A DNA stretch of 64,000 bases from contig NZ_CANKWH010000005.1 in NCBI RefSeq assembly GCF_947487305.1, positions 186,001 to 250,000 on the forward strand. Reading direction: 5' to 3'. The position numbers were made by a program, and so were the translations under genes. Shown here one piece after another: positions 48,674-58,186 of the stretch. How positions within the stretch are numbered: the first letter of the stretch is position 1; each line of letters begins with the position of its first letter. Under the pieces are notes generated by a model. The model had not been told where the DNA came from. It worked only from the letters and a program-made list of their open reading frames with translations, and searched no databases. The stretch comes from an uncultured Paracoccus sp. (lineage in GTDB: Bacteria > Pseudomonadota > Alphaproteobacteria > Rhodobacterales > Rhodobacteraceae).

Positions 48674-49057
48674 TTATCCCTCCAGCAGTTCCAGAAGTTC
48701 GATTCGGTTGCCAAAGGGATCATCGACATAGATCCGGCTGATCCCCGGAAGGTCGATTTCGCTGCGAAACTCCAGCCCCTGCGCCCACAAGGCAGTTTTT
48801 GCCTCTTCCAGCGAGCTGACCCGCAAGGCCGGATGCGCCTTCCGGGCCGGGGAAAAGGGCTGTTCCACGCCAAGATGCAGGCGCACGGCTCCGGTCTCGA
48901 ACCAGACCCCACCGCGCCCCCGCAGCGCTTCGGGCTTCGGAACCTCGGCCAGGCCCAGCACGCCAGCGTAAAAATCGCGCGCCAGATCCTCGCCGCCGGC
49001 GGGCATGGCAAGCTGGACGTGGTGCAGGTCGCGGATGAAACTATTATTGTATGCCAT
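48674..49057 (-). CDS. VOC/glyoxalase-family protein
   Basis: 127 residues from the ATG at 49057. Vicinal-oxygen-chelate fold with N-terminal metal ligand in DLHHVQLAMPAGGE, FYAGVLGLAEV, AVRLHLGVE and the final metal site DPFGNRIELLE. Such proteins are dioxygenases, isomerases or resistance proteins; the reaction cannot be told. A GTG at 49111 with GGAG upstream is an alternative start adding 18 residues (ICPAGNGRAYS), but the shorter form matches usual family lengths. An inverted repeat covers the ATG. Confidence 0.75.
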   Translation of the reverse strand: MAYNNSFIRDLHHVQLAMPAGGEDLARDFYAGVLGLAEVPKPEALRGRGGVWFETGAVRLHLGVEQPFSPARKAHPALRVSSLEEAKTALWAQGLEFRSEIDLPGISRIYVDDPFGNRIELLELLEG

Positions 49058-49064
49058 TGCATAC
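49049..49064. repeat. Inverted repeat across the VOC start codon
   Basis: GTATGC-CATT-GCATAC: perfect 6-base arms in an AT-rich patch. On the minus strand it contains TACAAT, a -10-like hexamer. It may be an operator or promoter element, which would favour a start elsewhere, but none was found. Confidence 0.35.
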
Positions 49065-49194
49065 GAATATGCCCGGCCGTTGCCAGCCGGGCAAATGATT
49101 TCGGTGGTCACGCCTGCCTGCTCCGCCGCCCTGACCCGACACAGGGCAGGCGGCCTGCCGTGGGTGGCCGCTGAGGCGGTGGGTGGGTGAACCT

Positions 49195-49330
49195 TTATGT
49201 CACCAGCATATCGAACAGCCGTTCGGCGTCGAACCGCACCAGAGCGGCCAGCCGCCGGAACGGCAGGCCGCTTGCCCGGCGGCGCGATGCGCCTTGTTCC
49301 GGGCAGGGTCTTCGCAGCGGTCGCGGCTGA
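49195..49330 (-). other. Start-less open stretch downstream of gcvP
   Basis: On the minus strand a frame with gene-like composition ends in FRRLAALVRFDAERLFDM plus LVT and a TAA at 49195, but has no start codon between the gcvP stop and there. It could be a remnant of a lost gene; it could also be chance. The rest of the 49112-49330 gap holds only a small GGCAGG/CCTGCC hairpin (49145-49159). Confidence 0.15.
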
Positions 49331-52171
49331 CTACTCCGCCGCCTCGGCATAGCTTTCCAGCGGCGGGCAGGTGCAGATCAGGTTCCGGTCGCCATAGGCA
49401 TTGTCGACGCGGCCGACCGGCGGCCAGTATTTGTCGACGCGGAAGGCGCCCGCCGGGAAGCAGCCCTGTTCGCGGCTATAGGCGCGATCCCAGTCAGCGA
49501 CCAGATCCTCGACCGTATGCGGGGCGTGGCGCAGCGGGCTGTCTTCGGGCTTCATCCGGCCCTCGGCGACCTCGGTGATCTCGTCCCGGATCGCCATCAG
49601 CGCGGTGATGAAGCGGTCGATCTCGGCCTTGGTTTCGGACTCGGTCGGTTCCACCATCAGGGTGCCGGCGACAGGCCAGCTCATCGTCGGCGCGTGGAAG
49701 CCGTTATCGATCAGCCGCTTGGCGATGTCGTCCACGGTCACGCCATGCTCGGCGAAGGGCCGGGTGTCGAGGATGCACTCATGCGCCACCCGGCCACGGT
49801 TGCCCATGAAGAGGATCGGATAGGCCCCGGCCAGACGGCTGGCGATGTAATTGGCGTTCAGGATCGCCACCCGCGTCGCCTGGGTCAGCCCTTCACCGCC
49901 CATCATCAGGATATAGGCCCAGGAAATGAGCAGGATCGAGGCCGAGCCATAGGGGGCGGCCGAGACCGCGCCGGACTCTTCCTTGCGCGGGTCGCCGGGC
50001 AGGTAGGGGGCCAGATGGCCCTTGACGCCGATCGGGCCCATGCCCGGGCCGCCGCCGCCATGCGGGATGGCAAAGGTCTTGTGCAGGTTCAGGTGGCTGA
50101 CATCGCCGCCGATCTCGCCCGGCTTCACCAGCCCGACCAGCGCGTTCATGTTGGCGCCGTCGATATAGACCTGCCCGCCATGGTCATGAGCGATCTCGCA
50201 GACCTGCCGCACGGTATCCTCGAAGACGCCATGGGTGCTGGGATAGGTGATCATCACCGCCGCCAGCCTGTCGCCCGCCTGCTTCGCCTTGTCGGCGAAA
50301 TCCTCGAGGTCGATATCGCCATTGGGGGCGGATTTCACCACCACGACCTTCATCCCGCACATCTGCGCCGAGGCCGGGTTGGTGCCATGGGCCGAAACCG
50401 GGATCAGGCAGACATCGCGCTGGTCATCGCCATTGGCGCGGTGGAAGGCCTGAATGGTCAGAAGGCCGGCATATTCCCCCTGCGCGCCGCTGTTCGGCTG
50501 CATCGAGAAGGCGTCATAGCCGGTGATCTCGCAGAGCTTCTCCTCGAGATCGGCGATGGCCTCGACATAGCCGAGCGTCTGATGACGCGGGGCAAAGGGG
50601 TGCAGCGCGCCGAATTCCGGCCAGGTGATCGGCATCATCTCGGCGGCGGCGTTCAGCTTCATGGTGCAGGAGCCGAGCGGAATCATCGCCCGGTCCAGCG
50701 CCAGATCGCGGTCCGAAAGCCGACGCATATAGCGCATCATCTCGGATTCCGCCCGGTTCATGTGGAAGACCGGATGGGTCAGGTAATCGGTCTCGCGCAA
50801 GAGCGCATCGGGCAGGACCGGGCTGGTGGCCGGCTCGGCCGGTTCGTCGATGCCGAAGGCGTCCAAGAGGCGCGCGATGACCCCGGCATCGGTGGTCTCA
50901 TCGACCGAGATGCCGACGCGGTCCCGGCCGACCTGACGCAGGTTGATGCCCCGCTGTTCGGCGGCGGCAAGGATGCCCGCCTGACCGACGCCGACCTTGA
51001 CGGTGATGGTGTCAAAGAAGACCTCGGGCGCCACATCGGCCCCGGCGGCGCGCAGCGCATTGGCGATGGTCACGGCGGTCAGGTGCACCCGCTGCGCGAT
51101 GGCGCGCAGGCCCACCGGACCGTGGAAGACGGCATAGAAGCTGGCCATCACCGCCAGCAGCGCCTGCGCGGTGCAGACATTGCTGGTCGCCTTCTCGCGG
51201 CGGATATGCTGTTCGCGGGTCTGCAGCGACAGGCGATAGGCCTTGTTGCCCGAGGCGTCGATGCTGACGCCGACGATCCGGCCCGGCATGGTGCGCTTCA
51301 GCGCGTCGCGGCAGGACATGAAGGCGGCGTGCGGCCCGCCATAGCCCATCGGCACGCCGAACCGCTGCGCCGAGCCGACGGCGATATCCGCCCCCATCTC
51401 GCCCGGCGATTTCAACAGGCACAGCGCCAGGAGGTCGGTGGCGAGGATCGCCAGCGCGCCTGCGGCATGCAGCGCCTCGATCTCGGGGGTCACGTCGCGG
51501 ACATGGCCATAGGTGCCGGGATACTGGAAGATCGCGCCGAAGACCTCGGCGGGCTTCAGATCGTCGATCGCGCCCTTGATGATGCGGATGCCCAAGGGGG
51601 CGGCGCGGGTCTCGATCACCGAAATGGTCTGCGGGTGCAGGTCATGGGCCACGAAGAAGGCATCGGTTTTCGCCTTGGACTGGCGCTGCGCCATGGCCAT
51701 CGCCTCGGCCGCCGCCGTCGCTTCGTCCAGAAGGCTGGCATTGGCCACCGGCAGCCCGGTCAGGTCGGCCACCATGGTCTGATAGTTCAACAGCGCCTCG
51801 AGCCGCCCCTGCGCGATCTCGGGCTGATAGGGCGTATAGGCCGTGTACCACGCGGGGTTTTCAAAGATGTTGCGCTGGATCGCGGGCGGCGTGACGGTGC
51901 CGTAATAGCCCTGACCGATCAGGCTGTTCATCACCTTGTTCTTCTTGGCGACCTCTTCCATCCGCGCCAGCAGCGCGGCCTCGGACAGCGCCGGCCAGGT
52001 CAGCGGGGTGGCCTGGCGGATCGCCTGCGGAACGGTCTGATCGATCAGCGCGTCCAGGCTGTCGGCGCCGACGGCCTTCAGCATCTCGGCCATCTCGGCG
52101 GGCGAGGGGCCGATATGGCGGCGGTTGGCGAAATCGTCGGGGTTGTAGTCGGTGGGATTCCAGCGGGTCAT
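49331..52171 (-). CDS. gcvP: Glycine dehydrogenase (decarboxylating), P protein
   Basis: 946 residues from the ATG at 52171 ([14 protein letters not shown]); earlier ATGs at 52189 and 52180 have no better ribosome site. Single-chain P protein with N-terminal [14 protein letters not shown], the glycine-rich [14 protein letters not shown], and the pyridoxal-phosphate Lys in [17 protein letters not shown]. It decarboxylates glycine and transfers the aminomethyl group to GcvH. Last gene of the gcvT-gcvH-gcvP operon, so under the glycine riboswitch. Confidence 0.96.
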   Translation of the reverse strand: MTRWNPTDYNPDDFANRRHIGPSPAEMAEMLKAVGADSLDALIDQTVPQAIRQATPLTWPALSEAALLARMEEVAKKNKVMNSLIGQGYYGTVTPPAIQRNIFENPAWYTAYTPYQPEIAQGRLEALLNYQTMVADLTGLPVANASLLDEATAAAEAMAMAQRQSKAKTDAFFVAHDLHPQTISVIETRAAPLGIRIIKGAIDDLKPAEVFGAIFQYPGTYGHVRDVTPEIEALHAAGALAILATDLLALCLLKSPGEMGADIAVGSAQRFGVPMGYGGPHAAFMSCRDALKRTMPGRIVGVSIDASGNKAYRLSLQTREQHIRREKATSNVCTAQALLAVMASFYAVFHGPVGLRAIAQRVHLTAVTIANALRAAGADVAPEVFFDTITVKVGVGQAGILAAAEQRGINLRQVGRDRVGISVDETTDAGVIARLLDAFGIDEPAEPATSPVLPDALLRETDYLTHPVFHMNRAESEMMRYMRRLSDRDLALDRAMIPLGSCTMKLNAAAEMMPITWPEFGALHPFAPRHQTLGYVEAIADLEEKLCEITGYDAFSMQPNSGAQGEYAGLLTIQAFHRANGDDQRDVCLIPVSAHGTNPASAQMCGMKVVVVKSAPNGDIDLEDFADKAKQAGDRLAAVMITYPSTHGVFEDTVRQVCEIAHDHGGQVYIDGANMNALVGLVKPGEIGGDVSHLNLHKTFAIPHGGGGPGMGPIGVKGHLAPYLPGDPRKEESGAVSAAPYGSASILLISWAYILMMGGEGLTQATRVAILNANYIASRLAGAYPILFMGNRGRVAHECILDTRPFAEHGVTVDDIAKRLIDNGFHAPTMSWPVAGTLMVEPTESETKAEIDRFITALMAIRDEITEVAEGRMKPEDSPLRHAPHTVEDLVADWDRAYSREQGCFPAGAFRVDKYWPPVGRVDNAYGDRNLICTCPPLESYAEAAE

Positions 52172-52280
52172 CGGCAGCATCCAATCCATCAGCAAGGCCG
52201 CGAAACGGGCCCCATCATCCGTGCAAAAATTATCCTCGGTGGCCCGGGGGCAGGCAGCCCCCGGCCTTTGGCTCAGCCGG

Positions 52281-52640
52281 TCAGCCGATCAGCGCCTGAT
52301 AGGCGGCTTCGTCCATGAACCCGTCCATGGCGCCGGCATCCGTGGGCGCGATCTTGAAGAACCAGGCCCCCATCGGATCGCCGTTCACATCGCCCGGCGC
52401 GTCCGCAAGGGCGCTGTTCACGGCGGTGATCTTGCCGGCGACCGGGGCAGTGATGTCCGAGGCGGCCTTGACCGATTCGATCACCACGACCTCTTCGCCC
52501 GCCGCCACTTCGCGGCCTTCCTCGGGCAGTTCGATGAACACGACATCGCCCAGCTGCTCGCTGGCATGGGCGGTGATGCCCACGACGATCTCGCCGCCCT
52601 CGGCGCGCAGCCATTCATGGTCTTCGGTAAATTTCAGCAT
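52281..52640 (-). CDS. gcvH: Glycine cleavage system H protein
   Basis: 119 residues, fully typical. Lipoylated Lys58 in the ESVKAAS motif, N-terminal [18 protein letters not shown] and a C-terminal [11 protein letters not shown]. It carries the aminomethyl group between P and T proteins. Eleven bases downstream of gcvT; 109 bases before gcvP. Confidence 0.97.
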   Translation of the reverse strand: MLKFTEDHEWLRAEGGEIVVGITAHASEQLGDVVFIELPEEGREVAAGEEVVVIESVKAASDITAPVAGKITAVNSALADAPGDVNGDPMGAWFFKIAPTDAGAMDGFMDEAAYQALIG

Positions 52641-52651
52641 GGGAAGCGTCC

Positions 52652-53776
52652 TCAGCGTTTGTAGGAAGGAGTGATGAAGGGCAGGGCGGTCACGCGCACG
52701 GGCATCCGCTTGCCCCGGACCTCGGCCCAGACAAGGCTGCCAGTGGAGAGCGCGGCAGGCAGGTAGGCCATGGCGACCGGACCGCCGACCGAAGGGCCGA
52801 AGCCGCCCGAGCAGACCTCGCCGATCTGGACGCCACCGATCTCGGCGTCGAAGATGGTCACGCCCTCGCGGATCGGTGCCCGGCCCTCGGGCGTCAGGCC
52901 CACGCGGCGGCTGGCGGCGCCGTCCTGCACCTGGCCCAGCACCTTGTCGGCGCCCGGAAAGCCGCCGGCGCGGGCACCGCCCGAACGGCGGGCCTTGCCG
53001 ATGGACCAGGCCAGCCCGGCCTCGACCGGGGTGGTCTCTTCGGTCAGGTCATGGCCGTAAAGCGGCATCCCGGCCTCGAGCCTCAGGCTGTCGCGGGCGG
53101 CGAGGCCGATTGGCAGCACCTCGGGATAATCCATCAGCGTCTCGACGAAAGCGGTCAGGCTGGCCTCGGGGATCGAGATCTCGAACCCGTCCTCGCCGGT
53201 ATAGCCCGAGCGCGAGACCCAGAGCTCGGCCCCCTGCCAGTCAAAGCTCGCCACGTCCATGAAGGCCATGGCCGACACGCCGGGCAATTGCCGCTCCAGC
53301 ACCTCGACCGCCTTCGGTCCCTGCAGGGCGATGAGGCCGCGATCGGTGATCGGCTGCACCTCGACACCGGCCAGCGTCTGCAGATGCGGAATGTCGTGAT
53401 CGGCGCGGGCGGCGTTCACCACCAGAAAATAGTGATCGCCGCGATTGGCGAACATCAGGTCATCCAGGATGCCGCCTTCCGCGTTGGTGAAAAGGCCGTA
53501 ACGCTGCCGCCCCTCGGGCAGGCCCAGCACATCAGCCGGGATCAGCGTTTCCAGCGCCAGCGCCGCAGAGGCCAGATCGCCATCCTTCGGCAGGATCTTC
53601 ACCTGGCCCATATGCGACACGTCGAAGAGGCCGGCATGGGCGCGCGTATGCAGATGCTCGGTCAGCACCCCGGTCGGGAATTGCACGGGCATTTCCCAAC
53701 CGGCAAAGGGCACCATCTTGGCACCTTCGGCGACATGCAGGTCATAAAGACCGGTTCGATTCAGTTCCTCGGCCAT
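52652..53776 (-). CDS. gcvT: Aminomethyltransferase, glycine cleavage T protein
   Basis: 374 residues from the ATG at 53776, preceded by AGGGAGG. Folate-binding T protein: [32 protein letters not shown] (catalytic Asp region), [28 protein letters not shown] and [20 protein letters not shown]. It transfers the methylene group to tetrahydrofolate, releasing ammonia. First gene of the operon behind the tandem glycine riboswitch. Confidence 0.96.
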   Translation of the reverse strand: MAEELNRTGLYDLHVAEGAKMVPFAGWEMPVQFPTGVLTEHLHTRAHAGLFDVSHMGQVKILPKDGDLASAALALETLIPADVLGLPEGRQRYGLFTNAEGGILDDLMFANRGDHYFLVVNAARADHDIPHLQTLAGVEVQPITDRGLIALQGPKAVEVLERQLPGVSAMAFMDVASFDWQGAELWVSRSGYTGEDGFEISIPEASLTAFVETLMDYPEVLPIGLAARDSLRLEAGMPLYGHDLTEETTPVEAGLAWSIGKARRSGGARAGGFPGADKVLGQVQDGAASRRVGLTPEGRAPIREGVTIFDAEIGGVQIGEVCSGGFGPSVGGPVAMAYLPAALSTGSLVWAEVRGKRMPVRVTALPFITPSYKR

Positions 53777-53837
53777 CGGCCCTCCCTTACATGGCGCCGG
53801 TGGTCCGGCATCTGTCAACCGGCACGCTGCCAGCCCT

Positions 53838-54030
53838 AGATGCCCCCTCTGTCCTTGCCCGCGCTGCGGACGCCTGAGATCGTTATCCCTTCGGCGGGCC
53901 TTGCGGCCACTCTCCAGAGTTCAGTCAGGAAGACGGTCCTTTTGCCTGAGAGTTCGCCGGGGCGGCTGCTCCTTCGGCACCGGCACGAGGCCGGATTCTC
54001 CCGAGTTCCTGCTGCTGAGAGGTAGCCGCT
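53838..54030 (-). promoter_or_regulatory. Tandem glycine riboswitch controlling gcvTHP
   Basis: Both aptamers are readable on the minus strand. Aptamer 1 (about 54022-53933): CTCGGGAGA, GCCGAAGGAGCA, CTCTCAGGCAAAAGGACCG. Linker about 8 bases. Aptamer 2 (about 53925-53842): TCTGGAGAG, GCCGAAGGGATAA, ATCTCAGGC, AAGGACAGAGGGGG. These are the conserved glycine-riboswitch elements. About 65 bases remain before gcvT, with a GCCGGT/ACCGGC repeat that may belong to the expression platform. Glycine should turn the operon on. This fills most of the 387-base gene-free stretch between gcvT and the next gene. Confidence 0.9.
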
Positions 54031-54163
54031 GCCTTGGCGCAAGGCAAGACCTTTGTCGCAGACGGCACGGGATGCGACGCTTTTGACCACCTTCCCGAAA
54101 GCCCGGAAGATTGACAGCCGCCACCCCGCCGCGCGACATAGGCGGCAACGCGACGAGGCCGGC

Positions 54164-55891
54164 TTGACCCGAAAAATCTTCCAGATCGGCTTCAACAAAT
54201 GCGGCACCACCTTCATCGAGCGGTTGTTCCGCCTGAACGGCATCCCGGTGCGGCACTGGGAAAAAGGCGCTTTGGCCGAGGATATCGCCTATTCGAAGCT
54301 GACCGGACGCGCGCCGCTGCAGCGATGGGCCGACACGGTTGCCTTTACCGACATGGAATCGGTGCGGTTCGTCCATGCCCCGGTGATCGAGGCATTCCGC
54401 GATTTCGCCTATCTCGACCGTTGCTTTCCCGGTGCAGTCTTCCTGCTGAACACCCGGCGGGTCGAGGACTGGATCGCCAGCCGCTATCGCCACCAAGGTG
54501 GCAGCTATGCCCGCGCCCATGCGATGAACCGGGGCGTCGCGCTGGCGGATCTGGCCAGGCTGTGGCGGGCGGACTGGGACGCGCATCTGGTCGCCTGTCG
54601 CGCGCATTTCGGGGACCGGGCCGAATTCATCGAGATCGACATCGACACCGCCGAACCCGAGGATTACCGCCGCGCGCTGTCGCGCTGGTTCGACCTGCCC
54701 AAGATTCCCGACCTGCCCGGCGCGGGCCGGGTGGAAAGCCGCAAGGCCTATGCCGCCGAGGTCACGGCCATGCTGGCCGCACCGCAGCCGGGTGCGGGGA
54801 TCGACGACGAGGCGCGCGAGCGGATGGCCACCTCGCTGGCCCGCTTTGCCGTCCCCGCCCGGATCGAAACCGGACCGCGCGACCTGCCGGGCATCGCGCG
54901 ATTTGACGCAGCCCTGGGCGAGCTGCGCAACGCGGCGGGCGCGCTGCTGCCGGTGCGGCGCATGGAGACGGGGCGCTACCTCGCCGACCCGCTGCGACCC
55001 GGCCATCTGCTGCTCGCGGCGGCGGCGAATGACATCGCGGAGGTGGCGGATCGGGGGGTCTATCACCTCGACATGCGCGATGACTGCCTGATCGGCACCT
55101 CGCCCCGCACCGCCAGCGGCGGCCCGGTCATCGCCCCCAGCAGGCGCGAAGGCGCGGCGAACGTAGTCCTTTGGCCGATGCCGCGCTTTCACCGGCTGGG
55201 GAACAACGCCTTCCTTGGCCCGGACCCCAATGCGGTGACCCCGCTGGACCAGCGGCTCGACCGGGCGATCTGGCAAGGCGGCTTGTCGGGCTATGCGCCG
55301 GGGGCGAGCGGTCCGGGGCTGATGCGCCCGGCCCATCGCGCCGTTGACCTGATCCTGAAAAGCGAGGAGGGCAGCCCGCGGCATCAGGCGGCGCTGGCCG
55401 ATCTGCAGGAAAACAGTCGCATCGCCTTCGTGCAGCGCTGGCAGGGCTCAGCGGATGTGGATGTGCGACTGCTGCCCGACGCACGCGCGGCGCAGGCGCT
55501 GCGCAAGGCCGGGTTGGGGTCGCTGATTTCGGCCGACCTTGCAGGGGATGCGTTGCACAGCCATCGCTTCATCATCTGCCTCGGCGGCGCGGCGCTGGCC
55601 GAGGAGTTCCTGCCCGCGCTGAACGCGGGGGGAATGGTGCTGAAGGAAGAGGATGGCTGGCAAGTTTACCATTCCGGGGTGCTGCGTCCGTGGGAGCATT
55701 ACATTCCGCTGGATTACGGTGCCGCTGATCTGGCCGAAAAGCAGGACTGGGCGCGCGAGAACCCGCTGGCCTGCGCCCGCATGGTGGCCGCAGCGCGCCG
55801 GGTCTGCGCGGCACTGGCCGATCCGGCGGGGCGGCGGCGGCATCTGGCGCTGGTTCTGGCCGACTACCGCGCGGCCACCGGGCAGGACTGA
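54164..55891 (+). CDS. Sulfotransferase-like / GT90 (CAP10)-like fusion protein
   Basis: 575 residues from TTG 54164 (GAGG upstream). Earlier in-frame starts, such as 54053, fall by the riboswitch promoter and give a basic junk-like extension. Residues 1-230 look like a sulfotransferase: P-loop-like KIFQIGFNKCGTTFIERLF, then FLLNTRRVEDWIASR in the PAPS-binding region. Residues about 260-575 resemble GT90/CAP10 glycosyltransferases: HSHRFIICLGGAALAEEFLPAL, GGMVLKEEDGWQVYHSG, PWEHYIPLDYGAADL. It may build and sulfate a surface glycan. No other glycan genes are close. Confidence 0.68.
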   Translation: MTRKIFQIGFNKCGTTFIERLFRLNGIPVRHWEKGALAEDIAYSKLTGRAPLQRWADTVAFTDMESVRFVHAPVIEAFRDFAYLDRCFPGAVFLLNTRRVEDWIASRYRHQGGSYARAHAMNRGVALADLARLWRADWDAHLVACRAHFGDRAEFIEIDIDTAEPEDYRRALSRWFDLPKIPDLPGAGRVESRKAYAAEVTAMLAAPQPGAGIDDEARERMATSLARFAVPARIETGPRDLPGIARFDAALGELRNAAGALLPVRRMETGRYLADPLRPGHLLLAAAANDIAEVADRGVYHLDMRDDCLIGTSPRTASGGPVIAPSRREGAANVVLWPMPRFHRLGNNAFLGPDPNAVTPLDQRLDRAIWQGGLSGYAPGASGPGLMRPAHRAVDLILKSEEGSPRHQAALADLQENSRIAFVQRWQGSADVDVRLLPDARAAQALRKAGLGSLISADLAGDALHSHRFIICLGGAALAEEFLPALNAGGMVLKEEDGWQVYHSGVLRPWEHYIPLDYGAADLAEKQDWARENPLACARMVAAARRVCAALADPAGRRRHLALVLADYRAATGQD

Positions 55892-55897
55892 CGCGGA

Positions 55898-56977
55898 TCA
55901 GAGCTTGGGAAAGACAAAGACCCGGTCGCGGCGCAGCATCAGCCACATCGGCGTGCCGGGCGGCGGCAGGAAGACGCCGGGCACGGTCGCGGTCAGTGCG
56001 ATGGCATCCTCGTCGGTGACGAATTCCACCAGCGATTCCCGGCCCAGGTAGCGCGCGCGGGTGACGCGGGCATGGGCGGCGGTTCCGTTTTCCGGCGTCG
56101 GTGACGGCCCCTGCCCGTTGCGGTCGAAATCGATCTTCAGATGCTGCGGCCGGATGACGATCTCGACCTCGGAGCCGTCGGGCACACCCGGCGTCAGGAA
56201 TTCGCCGAAGGGGGTATGGGTCAGCGCGCCTTTGACCCGGCCCGACAGCACGTTGAGGTCGCTGAAGAACCCCGCCACCTTGCGATCCGCCGGCGCGTTG
56301 TAGAGGTTATAGGGCGCGCCCTGCTGGACGATGCGGCCGTCGCGCATCAACAGGATCTGGTCGGCCATGCGCATCGCCTCATGCGGCTCATGCGTGACCA
56401 GAAGGACGGCGGTGCCTTCGTCTTTCAGAAGCGCCAGCGTCTCGTCGCGGATGCCGTCGCGCAGGCGTTCGTCGAGGCCCGAGAAGGGTTCGTCCATCAT
56501 GAGCACGCGGGGGCGCGGCGCCAAGGCCCGGACCAGCGCCACCCGCTGGCTTTCGCCGCCCGACAGCTCGTGCGGATAGCTGTCGATATGGCTGCCCATC
56601 TGCACCCGGTCGAGCAGCTCGGCGACGCGCGGCCGGTTGGCCCCGGCCCCGCCCTTGAGGCCGAAGGCGACGTTCTCGGCCACCGAGAGATGCGGGAAAA
56701 GGGCGAAATCCTGAAACATCAGCCCGATGGCGCGCTGTTCCGGCGGGATACGCAGCCCGTCATCGCTGACCGTGCGGCCATCCACGGTGATGCGTCCCGC
56801 ATTCTGCGTATCGACGCCGGCGACGATCCGAAGCGTGGTCGACTTGCCGCAGCCCGAGGGACCCAAGAGGCAGGCCACCTGCCCGGCCGGCACCGCGAAG
56901 CTGACGTCATCCACCACCGCGCGGCCAGCAAAGCGGCGGGTCAGGTTCTGGACCTCGAGACGGGGTGGCGTCGGCAC
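55898..56977 (-). CDS. ABC transporter ATP-binding protein, FbpC/PotA type
   Basis: 359 residues. Walker [10 protein letters not shown] (about 39-47), Q-loop MFQDFALFPHLSVAENV, signature LSGGESQRVALVRA, Walker B VLMMDEPFSGLDE, H-loop VTHEPHEAMRMAD, and a TOBE domain after residue 235. The closest pattern is FbpC (ferric iron import) or related spermidine/thiamine importers. No permease or binding protein gene is adjacent, so it is an orphan in this window and its substrate is unknown. Confidence 0.85.
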   Translation of the reverse strand: MPTPPRLEVQNLTRRFAGRAVVDDVSFAVPAGQVACLLGPSGCGKSTTLRIVAGVDTQNAGRITVDGRTVSDDGLRIPPEQRAIGLMFQDFALFPHLSVAENVAFGLKGGAGANRPRVAELLDRVQMGSHIDSYPHELSGGESQRVALVRALAPRPRVLMMDEPFSGLDERLRDGIRDETLALLKDEGTAVLLVTHEPHEAMRMADQILLMRDGRIVQQGAPYNLYNAPADRKVAGFFSDLNVLSGRVKGALTHTPFGEFLTPGVPDGSEVEIVIRPQHLKIDFDRNGQGPSPTPENGTAAHARVTRARYLGRESLVEFVTDEDAIALTATVPGVFLPPPGTPMWLMLRRDRVFVFPKL

Positions 56978-57085
56978 GGGCGTTTCTTATGTTTTCGGTC
57001 GGATTTCTGCGGGCCTAACAGCGCCGCCGCCCGCCCGCAACCTCTCGATTGTCGGATGGGCGCGGTCCCGCATCAGCCCGGCCCC

Positions 57086-57865
57086 TCAGATCGTGACGTT
57101 CAGCGCGCCCCCGTCCAGAAGGATGTTCTGCCCGATGATGAAACGCGCCTGCTGGCTGCAAAGGAAGGCGCAGGTGGCGCCGAAATCCTCGGCCGTGCCA
57201 TAGGTGCCGGCGGGGATGCTGGCCTCGCGGCGCTTGCGGGCCTCCTCGACGCTGATCCCCGCCGCCTTGGCCGCCCCGCCGTCGAGGCCAGTGGCGCGGT
57301 CGGTCGCGTGGATGCCGGGCAAAAGGTTGTTCACCACCACGCCGCTGCCCGCCACCTGCCGCGACATGCCGGCGACAAAGCCGGTCAGCCCGGCGCGGGC
57401 GGTGTTCGACAGGCCCAGCACGGCAATGGGCGAGCGCACCGATTGCGAGGTGATGTTCACCACCCGACCCCAGCCGCGATCCATCATCCCCGGCACCAGC
57501 GCCTGCATCAGCGCGATGGCGCTGAGCATGTTGCCGTCGATGGCCTTGATGAAATCGTCGCGGTTCCAGTCGGTCCAGTTGCCCGGCGGCGGGCCGCCCG
57601 CGTTGTTCACAAGGATATCCGCCTGCCCGACCGCCTCGAGCACCCGGGCCCGGCCTTCGTCGGTGGTGATGTCGGCGGCAACCGGCGTGACCGATACCCC
57701 GTATTTCTCGGCGATCTCGCCCGCGGTCCGGGTGATGTCGGCCTCGGTGCGGCTGTTGATCACCAGATCCACCCCGGCCTCGGCCAGCGCCTCGGCGCAG
57801 CCCCGGCCCAAACCCTTCGATGCGGCGCAGACGAGGCCGCGCTTGCCCTTGATCCCCAGATCCAT
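57086..57865 (-). CDS. SDR-family protein lacking the Tyr-x-x-x-Lys pair
   Basis: 259 residues from the ATG at 57865, preceded by GGAGGG. The SDR fold is clear: cofactor motif CAASKGLGRGCAEA (about 11-24), NNAGGPPPG, Ser in NITSQSVRSP, C-terminal NILLDGGALN. At the catalytic site the usual Tyr-x-x-x-Lys is replaced by L-S-N-T-A-R (Leu and Arg), so a classical dehydrogenase mechanism is unlikely. Related proteins of this odd subgroup are annotated as 3-oxoacyl-ACP reductase-like. Function unknown. 63 bases after the small membrane gene. Confidence 0.82.
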   Translation of the reverse strand: MDLGIKGKRGLVCAASKGLGRGCAEALAEAGVDLVINSRTEADITRTAGEIAEKYGVSVTPVAADITTDEGRARVLEAVGQADILVNNAGGPPPGNWTDWNRDDFIKAIDGNMLSAIALMQALVPGMMDRGWGRVVNITSQSVRSPIAVLGLSNTARAGLTGFVAGMSRQVAGSGVVVNNLLPGIHATDRATGLDGGAAKAAGISVEEARKRREASIPAGTYGTAEDFGATCAFLCSQQARFIIGQNILLDGGALNVTI

Positions 57866-57928
57866 GAATTCCCTCCGTCGGTTCTGCCGCAGGGAACCCC
57901 GAGCGGGCGGGGATGTCAAATGGCCGCG

Positions 57929-58186
57929 TCAGTCGCTGCCGCCCCCTCCGCCTCCGCCGTCACCGCCGCCACTGCTGTCACCGCTGCTGCTGCCACCGGA
58001 TTCGGTGGACGAGTCGCCGTTCGACATGTCAGCTCCCCAGATGAACAGACGATTCTCCGCACCATCGGCGGTATCTCCGACGGGGCCTGTGCTCTCGCCG
58101 GAAGACCCGCCCGGCCGTCGGCGCAAGATCCACAGATAGATCAAGGCTATGCCGAGCCCCAGAAGGGCAAAGTTCAAGACGACCAT
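57929..58186 (-). CDS. Small membrane protein with Ser/Gly-rich tail
   Basis: 85 residues: one transmembrane helix (LNFALLGLGIALIYLWIL), an RRR stop-transfer, then a low-complexity Ser/Gly/Asp tail ending in a run of glycines. The ATG overlaps the rpe stop by one base (TAATG), which is good evidence that it is translated. The gene is not recognised; the tail resembles TM plus disordered tails of small Rhodobacterales proteins. Confidence 0.6.
   Translation of the reverse strand: MVVLNFALLGLGIALIYLWILRRRPGGSSGESTGPVGDTADGAENRLFIWGADMSNGDSSTESGGSSSGDSSGGGDGGGGGGGSD

Noticed and set aside
49517..52318. Plus-strand open frame of over 900 codons across gcvP
   Set aside because: Shadow of gcvP, whose PLP-lysine motif and operon position are unambiguous.
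54053..54163. Longer start for the sulfotransferase-GT90 fusion
   Set aside because: The extra residues are basic and unconserved-looking and would lie where the riboswitch promoter must be; TTG 54164 has GAGG upstream.
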